From: a virus
DNA length: 22,631 nt
Virus record (IMG/VR): IMGVR_UViG_3300008459_000438
Coordinates: 1 to 22,631 of that record
Reading direction: 5' to 3' (one strand)
This document shows, piece by piece, positions 1 to 5,128 of this stretch. The translations under genes were made by a program, and so were the position numbers. Position 1 is the stretch's first letter, and every line of letters starts with the position of its first letter. The notes below the pieces were generated by a model that was given only the letters and a program-made list of their open reading frames with translations, did not search any database and was not told where the DNA came from.

Positions 1-1
1 T

Positions 2-343
2 GGAGCAGAGCGTATGAAATTTATGGATGAGTGTTATCGCATACTAAAACCAGGAGGTAAAATGCGACTAATACACCCATACTATAAATCAGTCAGAGCT
101 GTACAAGATCCTACACACAAATGGCCACCAATATCAGAAAACAGTTATTTTTATTGGGATAAAAAGTGGAGAGAATTAAATAAACTCGATCACTACCCAA
201 TTAAGTGTGATTATGAATTTAATATATATTACTTGTGGCAAGATTCCTCTGTTGTTAATAGGAGTGAAGAAACAAGGACTTTTTGGATTGACAAGTATTG
301 GAATGTAGTTGCTGATATGGTAGTTGATTTAGTTAAACGATAA
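2..343 (+). CDS. SAM-dependent methyltransferase, C-terminal part (5' end outside window)
   Basis: The reading frame is open to the left edge, with codons G-A-E-R before the first internal ATG at 14. This is therefore the last ~113 codons of a longer gene, and ATG 14 is probably not the start. What remains begins with the helix and strand that close a class I Rossmann methyltransferase: FMDECYRILKPGG followed by KMRLIHPYY. Next come the segments RAVQDPTHKWPP, a YFYW patch, LDHYPIKCDYEF and a C-terminal SEETRTFW...VDLVKR. From memory, this pattern matches a methyltransferase family common in environmental phage genomes. The SAM-binding GxGxG loop would lie upstream and cannot be seen. The substrate is unknown. 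Position beside tail genes does not show a structural role; modification of a small molecule, sugar or DNA are all possible. Confidence 0.75.
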   Translation, partial: GAERMKFMDECYRILKPGGKMRLIHPYYKSVRAVQDPTHKWPPISENSYFYWDKKWRELNKLDHYPIKCDYEFNIYYLWQDSSVVNRSEETRTFWIDKYWNVVADMVVDLVKR

Positions 344-351
344 TATTTATA
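344..351 (+). promoter_or_regulatory. TATTTATA octamer in leader of the 91-aa gene
   Basis: An exact TATTTATA lies 15 nt before the ATG at 367. The same octamer recurs in the leaders at 3685-3692 and 4817-4824. It could be a phage promoter element or simply an unstructured A/T-rich leader. No transcription data support it, and its match to a known promoter class is unclear. Confidence 0.2.
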
Positions 352-366
352 ATAAAATAAAAAGTT

Positions 367-642
367 ATGTCACAACAACAATTTACAGCAGAAGAACTAC
401 AACAAATTAAAGACCTCCAAGCCACATACAACGAGATTGGTATTGAACTTGTTCAAATTAAACTAGCGCAGAAAAACGCTAAAGAGTATATACAAAAACT
501 TACAGAGCAAGAAGAAGAGCTTACAAACAAAATTGTTGAAGCCAACCAATCAGAAAAACTACTAGCAGAAAAGCTAAACGGTAAATACGGAGCAGGTTCC
601 CTTGACGTAGAAACAGGATTATTTACACCTACGACTGCCTAA
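367..642 (+). CDS. Small coiled-coil protein of unknown function
   Basis: This 91-aa protein is rich in Gln, Glu and Lys. Residues ~7-72 show heptad-like spacing of Leu/Ile/Val and read as one long helical coiled coil. A short Gly-containing tail follows: KYGAGSLDVETGLFTP. The tail motif looks familiar from small proteins of marine T4-like phages, but I cannot name a function. The start has no Shine-Dalgarno sequence, only an A-rich leader. It sits between the methyltransferase and the tail sheath, so a role as a minor virion or assembly protein is plausible by context only. There are no cysteines, signal peptide or membrane segments. Confidence 0.7.
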   Translation: MSQQQFTAEELQQIKDLQATYNEIGIELVQIKLAQKNAKEYIQKLTEQEEELTNKIVEANQSEKLLAEKLNGKYGAGSLDVETGLFTPTTA

Positions 643-662
643 ATTAGCGTTTTGAGGTTACG

Positions 663-680
663 TATTAGTATTTATTAGTA
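663..680 (+). repeat. TATTAGTA direct repeat in sheath leader
   Basis: Two exact copies of TATTAGTA (663-670 and 673-680) are separated by two T residues, giving a 10-bp period, about one helical turn. They lie 23-41 nt before the sheath ATG in the only gap between the two genes. Same-face spacing suggests a binding site or promoter element for the highly expressed sheath gene, but chance in A/T-rich DNA is possible. Confidence 0.3.
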
Positions 681-703
681 CAAACCTTTAAAACATTAAT
701 AAC

Positions 704-3100
704 ATGGCAGAAAAAATTGTAAGTCCTGGTGTCTTTACGAATGAATTAGATCTTTCATTCTTACCAGCCGGAGTTGCGAATATTGGTGCAGCGTTTGTTG
801 GCCCTTTACAAAAAGGACCAGCATTTGTACCAATCGTACTAACCAACTTCGAGCAATTCAAGTCATACTATGGAGATCTTAACGAAAGTTATTATATCCC
901 GTATGCAGTACGAAATTATTTAAAAAATGCTTCACAGGTAACTGTTGTACGCGTTGTATCTGAGGGTGGATATGCTACTAATGGATTGTCTATTATTAGT
1001 GGTTCATCAATCATTGGTTTATTATTACCAACAACTCAAGTTGGATTCAGTAACGGAGCTGATTTTGCAAAAACAACCGGAGCCGCAGTAACAGCAGGAA
1101 CCGCCTCATTAGTTGTTTCTGGTTCAAATGTAACAGCTGAGAGTGCTAGTGTTAGCTTTACCAGCACTGATACTAACTACATATTAAAAGTATTAGGTCA
1201 GTCTGCTAAAGGTGCTAAAAAAGCATATGCTTATGTTTACATGGAGCAGTATGCAAAAAGCCAAACTAGTAAAAACTTTGTTATTAACTCTGGATCATTA
1301 TCAGCATCTATTGACTTAAGTGGTGCATCAACCAACTACGGCAAGTTTAGACCAGGTGCAACACCGTGGATTACTTCGCAGCTTATAGGTACTGGTGCTA
1401 GCAAATCAACACAGCGATTGTTCAGAGTGTTGACTCAAGGTGATGGTGATTTGTTTAATAGAACATTTAAAGTGTCTATCATTAACACAAACCTCGCTGG
1501 TAACGTACCAGGTAGTGATTATGGTAACTTTACTCTATTAGTGCGCGATTATAATGACACAGATAAGAGACCAAATGTATTAGAAACTTACTCAAACTTA
1601 AATTTAGATCCAGATTCACCTAACTACGTTGCTAGAAGAATTGGTGATAGGTATTATGAGGTTGTTGCTAGTTCAGGATTTGGTGCAGAGGTAGTTGCTA
1701 AAGGTGAATACAATAACATTAGTAAACTGATTCGTGTTGAAATGAACACACAGGTTGCTAACAAAGCGACAGATGCAGGATTGAATCCATATGGATTTGA
1801 GTCCGTATTAGACACTGTTGTTGTTCCTGGATGCACAATGCCAACAGCTAGCTTAGTAACAGTTAATCCAGAAATTGAGGGAGACTATAGTGAGCGCGCT
1901 TATTATGGATGGCATTATGATGGTACTAATGATAACGCAAATTATCTTAAGCCAGTGCCAAATGGTGCTACAGTTGGATCGAACGTATTGTTTAACCTAG
2001 ATGAGTGTGCAATTTCCGTTGATTACGGCACAGCTAGATCTGCTAATAGTGCTTTAACCGCAGGTCAAGTAATCTCTGGTTCAACTTTAAGAGGATTAGA
2101 TGTATCTACCATTGCTAAATTTAATGTACCATTCCAAAACGGATTTGACGGTGACGATCCAGCAGTACCATTGAATACTGGTGCAAATATCACTGATACT
2201 AACACCGTTGGTATGAACTGTGCCACAGCAACAAGTTCTGGTTCAGTAGCTTACTTCAAAGCATTAAATGCAATGTCGAATGCCGAAACATTTGATATTA
2301 ACTTGCTTTCTATGCCAGGTATTAACCTTAACGATCACAAGATTATTTGTGACAAGGCTGTAGACGTAGCAACAACTCGTGGAGATGCATTTGTTATCCT
2401 CGACCCAGTTAAGCAAGGAACAACTGTTGGTACAGCTATTGAAGGTGTAGAAGGTAGCTTAGTGGATTCTAACTATGCAGCTGCATACTGGCCATGGGTT
2501 AAAATTCTCGACATTAACAGAAACAAGCCAGTGTGGGTACCTGCATCAGCTGTACTCCCAGGTGTAATCGCTCGTTCAGATGCAGCCGCATTCGAATGGT
2601 TTGCTCCTGCAGGTTTGAACAGAGGTGGTATTCCTGACGCTTTGGAAGTTGAAGCTAAGCTTAGCGTATCACAACGTGATGCTTTGTATGATGCTCGTAT
2701 TAACCCACTTGCTAGCTTCCCAGCTCAGGGTGTGTGTGTATGGGGTCAGAAAACTTTGCAAACTAAGGCATCTGCTTTGGATCGTGTAAACGTAAGACGC
2801 TTGATGATTACTTTGAAGAAGTATATCGCTAGCTCTACTCGCTATCTTGTATTCGAAAACAATACTGTTGAAACTCGTCAGAAGTTCATCAATATTGTAA
2901 CTCCTTATCTTGAGAATGTTAAAGCTCGTCAAGGTCTGTATGCTTTCCGCGTAGTAATGGATGAGTCAAACAACACTCCTGATGTTATTGATCGTAACCA
3001 GCTTTATGGTCAAATCTTCATCCAGCCTACCAAGACTGCAGAATTTATTGTTCTTGACTTTAATATTCTGCCTACTGGTGCAACTTTCGATAACGCTTAA
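704..3100 (+). CDS. gp18: Contractile tail sheath protein (T4 gp18-like)
   Basis: This 798-aa protein forms the contractile sheath around the tail tube. It has the two conserved ends of the family. The N-terminus carries SPGVFTNELDLS with AAFVGPLQKGPAF, then a YYGDLNESYYIPYAVRNYL segment that starts the first conserved domain. The C-terminal ~240 residues form the sheath core, with QKTLQTKASALDRVNVRRL, an arm region and the ending IFIQPTKTAEFIVLDFNI. It is longer than T4 gp18 (659 aa). The extra length lies in the Ser/Thr/Gly-rich middle (about residues 105-560), the variable outer domains in this family. The tail tube gene follows 28 nt later, the standard order. The ATG at 704 is the natural start, with an A/T-rich leader and no Shine-Dalgarno. 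Arginine codons shift from mixed AGA/CGN to almost all CGN in the C-terminal part. Confidence 0.95.
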   Translation: MAEKIVSPGVFTNELDLSFLPAGVANIGAAFVGPLQKGPAFVPIVLTNFEQFKSYYGDLNESYYIPYAVRNYLKNASQVTVVRVVSEGGYATNGLSIISGSSIIGLLLPTTQVGFSNGADFAKTTGAAVTAGTASLVVSGSNVTAESASVSFTSTDTNYILKVLGQSAKGAKKAYAYVYMEQYAKSQTSKNFVINSGSLSASIDLSGASTNYGKFRPGATPWITSQLIGTGASKSTQRLFRVLTQGDGDLFNRTFKVSIINTNLAGNVPGSDYGNFTLLVRDYNDTDKRPNVLETYSNLNLDPDSPNYVARRIGDRYYEVVASSGFGAEVVAKGEYNNISKLIRVEMNTQVANKATDAGLNPYGFESVLDTVVVPGCTMPTASLVTVNPEIEGDYSERAYYGWHYDGTNDNANYLKPVPNGATVGSNVLFNLDECAISVDYGTARSANSALTAGQVISGSTLRGLDVSTIAKFNVPFQNGFDGDDPAVPLNTGANITDTNTVGMNCATATSSGSVAYFKALNAMSNAETFDINLLSMPGINLNDHKIICDKAVDVATTRGDAFVILDPVKQGTTVGTAIEGVEGSLVDSNYAAAYWPWVKILDINRNKPVWVPASAVLPGVIARSDAAAFEWFAPAGLNRGGIPDALEVEAKLSVSQRDALYDARINPLASFPAQGVCVWGQKTLQTKASALDRVNVRRLMITLKKYIASSTRYLVFENNTVETRQKFINIVTPYLENVKARQGLYAFRVVMDESNNTPDVIDRNQLYGQIFIQPTKTAEFIVLDFNILPTGATFDNA

Positions 3101-3104
3101 TACT

Positions 3105-3115
3105 TATATTAAATA
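3105..3115 (+). promoter_or_regulatory. TATATTAAATA element upstream of tail tube gene
   Basis: An exact 11-mer TATATTAAATA sits in the 28-nt sheath-tube gap. The same 11-mer occurs upstream of the gp26-like gene (3689-3699) and the helicase gene (22027-22037). With 3688-3700 the match extends to 13 nt. It is a candidate phage promoter core, since its TAAATA end resembles T4-type late promoters, but no experimental support can be read from sequence. Confidence 0.25.
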
Positions 3116-3128
3116 AAGATAACGAAAC

Positions 3129-3626
3129 ATGGCAACACTAATCCCAGAAAATGGTCCTAATGGTATCTTCTATACCAATTACGAACCGAAAACGCAAAAT
3201 AGATTCATCATGCAGATAGGCGGTATACCAGCATTCATCTGTAAGAAAGTCTCTCGCCCTAACATCGATTGTGGCGAAGTTGTAATCGATCACATTAACC
3301 TCGTACGCAAGCTGAAAGGTAAGTGTAAGTGGCAAGATATGACTATGACTTTGTACGATCCGATCGTTCCTTCAGGTGCACAAACAGTAATGGAGTGGAT
3401 CAGAACTGCTCACGAATCAGCAACTGGTCGCGATGGATATGCTGACTTCTACAAGAAAGATATCCAAATTCAAACTCTAGGTCCTGTAGGTGACATCGTT
3501 GAACAGTGGACTATCAAAGGTGCATACATTAAAACTGCAAACTTTGGACAGTTAGACTGGTCAACTGAAACCCAAGTTGAAATCGAACTTACTCTCGGTC
3601 TTGACTGGTGCTTACTTGAATTCTAA
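3129..3626 (+). CDS. gp19: Tail tube protein (T4 gp19-like)
   Basis: This 165-aa protein is almost the same length as T4 gp19 (163 aa) and stacks in hexameric rings to form the inner tail tube. Family features are visible. There is an N-terminal stretch leading to NRFIMQIGGIPAFICKKVSRP, a loop with KLKGKCKWQDMTMTLYDPI and a helix GAQTVMEWIRTAHES. A C-terminal beta-strand pair follows, with IKGAYIKTANFGQLDWSTET and the ending LTLGLDWCLLEF. It follows the sheath directly and is closed by a strong terminator, so sheath and tube look like one late unit. There is no Shine-Dalgarno; the start is chosen as the first ATG and the one that gives family length. Arg codons are mostly CGN, in line with a high-copy protein. 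Confidence 0.95.
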   Translation: MATLIPENGPNGIFYTNYEPKTQNRFIMQIGGIPAFICKKVSRPNIDCGEVVIDHINLVRKLKGKCKWQDMTMTLYDPIVPSGAQTVMEWIRTAHESATGRDGYADFYKKDIQIQTLGPVGDIVEQWTIKGAYIKTANFGQLDWSTETQVEIELTLGLDWCLLEF

Positions 3627-3645
3627 TTGAGTATCTTAGTAAAAG

Positions 3646-3679
3646 AAACCAACCTCGTAAGGGGTTGGTTTTCTTTTTT
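3646..3679 (+). terminator. Rho-independent terminator after sheath-tube unit
   Basis: A 9-bp stem (AAACCAACC at 3646-3654 pairing with GGTTGGTTT at 3663-3671) with an 8-nt loop is followed by C and six T residues. It starts 19 nt after the tube stop codon. Confidence 0.9.
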
Positions 3680-3684
3680 GTGTA

Positions 3685-3699
3685 TATTTATATTAAATA
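3685..3699 (+). promoter_or_regulatory. TATTTATA/TATATTAAATA element upstream of gp26-like gene
   Basis: Overlapping copies of the two recurrent leader motifs (TATTTATA 3685-3692, TATATTAAATA 3689-3699) lie just after the terminator and 25 nt before the ATG at 3725. This is where a new promoter would be expected. The recurrence and position support the call, but the A/T-rich background weakens it. Confidence 0.3.
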
Positions 3700-3724
3700 A
3701 GTTTTATCTAAAAAGTTATAAATT

Positions 3725-4597
3725 ATGACAAAAGTTGTAGGCGATCTTCCACCAAGAGCAGATTCACTCTCAAACGAAGAAATTAAACAAATGTTTGCAG
3801 CAGAACAAGCTGCTTACGAAGGTACACCCGTACAAATCAAAAACGATTTTCCAACTGAGATTATTGACTTACCATCAAAAGGGTATTTCTATCCAGAAGG
3901 TCATCCACTTGCAGCAGGTACTATTGAAATGAAGTATATGACTGCAAAGGAAGAAGATATACTATCTTCCGCAACACTTATTAAGCAGGGAGTTGTATTA
4001 GATCGTTTGATACAATCTTTGATTGTGACAAAAGTAAAATATGATGATTTATTGGTAGCAGATAAAAATGCACTGTTAATTGCATCTAGGATTCTTGCTT
4101 ATGGTCCAGAGTATAGTGTTGAAGTGACTTGCCCTAATTGTGGAGCTAAGAACAAAGTAGATGTAGATTTGCAGCAATTTGAATCTAAAGATCTTGACTT
4201 TAGTGCTCTGCAAAAAGGTAAAACTGAACTAGACTTTACATTCCCAATTTGCAAAAAGCATATTACTTTTAAGTTCTTGACACATGGCGATGAAAAGCTG
4301 ATCGAACAGGATATCAAAGGATATAACAAGATGAGGGCTTTACACGGAGTAGATCCGCAGCTGTCAACTAGATTGAAGCATTTAATTACTTCAGTTGAAG
4401 GTGATAGAGATAAAGCAACAGTTCATAAGTTTGTCGATAACTTGTTATCCCGTGATTCGTTAGCACTTAGAAGCTACTTAAAAGAAATTACCCCAGATAT
4501 TGATTTAACCTTTCACTTTAGCTGCAATAGCTGCGACTACACCAACGAGAAGATGATGTTGCCGCTCGATGTGTCCTTTTTTTGGCCTGGGGCCTAG
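3725..4597 (+). CDS. gp26: gp26-like baseplate protein with zinc ribbon; possible frameshift donor
   Basis: This 290-aa protein resembles the T4 gp26 baseplate hub assembly family. The conserved core is visible at residues ~48-100: IDLPSKGYFYPEGHPLA, then MKYMTAKEEDILSSATLIKQG and VLDRLIQSLI. Two CxxC pairs (C136/C139 in TCPNCG and C267/C270 in CNSC) can form a zinc ribbon. The protein ends in PLDVSFFWPGA. It is longer than T4 gp26 (208 aa). The F-F codons before the end form a run of seven T, and the tag stop lies inside a hairpin, with an overlapping ORF in another frame. It sits between the tube and tape measure genes, the place where tail assembly chaperones are coded in many phages. It could therefore be a baseplate component, an assembly chaperone, or both. 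The ATG at 3725 has an A/T-rich leader without Shine-Dalgarno. Confidence 0.8.
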   Translation: MTKVVGDLPPRADSLSNEEIKQMFAAEQAAYEGTPVQIKNDFPTEIIDLPSKGYFYPEGHPLAAGTIEMKYMTAKEEDILSSATLIKQGVVLDRLIQSLIVTKVKYDDLLVADKNALLIASRILAYGPEYSVEVTCPNCGAKNKVDVDLQQFESKDLDFSALQKGKTELDFTFPICKKHITFKFLTHGDEKLIEQDIKGYNKMRALHGVDPQLSTRLKHLITSVEGDRDKATVHKFVDNLLSRDSLALRSYLKEITPDIDLTFHFSCNSCDYTNEKMMLPLDVSFFWPGA

Positions 4598-4781
4598 TTA
4601 TAGGCCCGTTCTGTATGATCAGATCTTTGATCTGATGTATTATGGGAAGTTAGGTTTTACATTTACCGAACTTTATTCCATGCCGATATTCCTACGTAAT
4701 TATTACTATAGAAAGTTAGCCGATGTACGTAAGAAAGAAAATGAGGAGCACGAAAAGGAGATAAAAAAAGCAAAGAGATAG
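4569..4781 (+). CDS. Overlapping small ORF, likely read by frameshift from the gp26-like gene
   Basis: The open frame overlaps the end of the gp26-like gene by 29 nt and lies in the +1 (equally -2) frame. If started at its own ATG it gives 70 aa, but no ribosome-binding site is seen there. The distinctive part begins after the T run: RPVLYDQIFDLMYYGKLGF, then FTELYSMPIFLRNYYYRKL and a charged helical tail to KAKR. The length, helical character and ELYSMP-type motif are reminiscent of the small downstream partner of tail assembly chaperones (lambda T, P2 E'). Slippage at the T run would give a 351-352 aa fusion carrying this domain. Independent translation from ATG 4569 or ATG 4635 remains possible. 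A strong terminator overlaps its stop codon. Confidence 0.65.
   Translation: MCPFFGLGPSYRPVLYDQIFDLMYYGKLGFTFTELYSMPIFLRNYYYRKLADVRKKENEEHEKEIKKAKR
4577..4636 (+). other. Candidate programmed ribosomal frameshift signal (slippery T7 plus hairpins)
   Basis: Seven consecutive T residues (4577-4583) encode F-F in the gp26-like frame. Six nt further starts a perfect 7-bp hairpin: GGGCCTA at 4590-4596, loop GTTA, TAGGCCC at 4601-4607. The zero-frame TAG stop (4595-4597) lies inside the stem and loop. A second perfect hairpin follows: 8-bp stem ATCAGATC at 4618-4625, loop TTT, GATCTGAT at 4629-4636. The downstream open frame requires a +1 or -2 shift. Spacing of 5-9 nt between slippery site and stem is usual for stimulatory structures, and Mu is known to use a -2 shift in its chaperone gene. 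Efficiency and direction cannot be read from sequence. Confidence 0.6.
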
Positions 4782-4805
4782 GCCGATAAAACATCGGCCT
4801 TTTTC
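4780..4805 (+). terminator. Rho-independent terminator after the frameshift ORF
   Basis: An 8-bp perfect stem (AGGCCGAT 4780-4787, loop AAAAC, ATCGGCCT 4793-4800) is followed by a T tract interrupted by C. The stem overlaps the tag stop of the small ORF (4779-4781). Confidence 0.88.
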
Positions 4806-4816
4806 ATTTTCAAAAC

Positions 4817-4824
4817 TATTTATA
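4817..4824 (+). promoter_or_regulatory. TATTTATA octamer before the 97-aa gene/tape measure unit
   Basis: This is the third leader copy of TATTTATA, placed between a strong terminator and the ATG at 4835, where transcription of the long baseplate unit would have to restart. It is only 10 nt from the ATG, so it would give a nearly leaderless transcript if it were a -10 box. The call is weak. Confidence 0.2.
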
Positions 4825-4834
4825 AAAAAACAAT

Positions 4835-5128
4835 ATGACAAGGAAAGAGCTATATCAAATCATACGTGAAGAGTACGACAACGTAAGATTAGAAGAAGGA
4901 CTGCTGTCATGGGCTTCTGGAGTTGCAGATAACATTTTTTATGGTATCATAAACAAAAGAGCAGATATACTTAGAAGTAAAATATTTGATGATCCAAAGC
5001 TACAGAGATTAGCAAAGGACTTGAAGATAGATAAAAAAGAATTAGAAGCAAGAGTTAATAAATTGTTGTCAAGTGATCCAAGATTTTTAAAGAATCTTGC
5101 AACAGTTAGAGCTAAGTATGTTCGCTGA
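4835..5128 (+). CDS. Small helical protein upstream of the tape measure, function unknown
   Basis: This is a 97-aa basic, mostly helical protein. It opens with MTRKELYQIIREEYDNVRLEEG, a pattern (KELxxIIREE) that I recall from the N-termini of several small phage proteins. A short Trp/Gly segment (LLSWASGVADNIFYGI) is followed by two charged helices with DPKLQRLAKDLKIDKKELE and a basic end (VRAKYVR). It overlaps the tape measure start by one nt (TGATG), so the two are likely translationally coupled. A tape-measure chaperone or minor tail protein is plausible from position only. No Shine-Dalgarno precedes the ATG; the leader is a run of A residues. Confidence 0.65.
   Translation: MTRKELYQIIREEYDNVRLEEGLLSWASGVADNIFYGIINKRADILRSKIFDDPKLQRLAKDLKIDKKELEARVNKLLSSDPRFLKNLATVRAKYVR

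Noticed and set aside
14-343. ATG 14 as the true start of the methyltransferase
   Set aside because: The frame is open to the window edge and the protein would lack the whole SAM-binding half, so the gene is cut by the window rather than short.
4577-4583. Simple sequencing error that splits one gene into two
   Set aside because: Not excluded, but the spacer, perfect hairpin and genome position argue for a functional signal; it is kept as the main alternative for the frameshift finding.
4573-4635. A -1 frameshift at the T7 run
   Set aside because: The -1 frame reaches a stop after about 17 codons with no domain-like sequence; the patterned downstream ORF needs a +1 or -2 shift.
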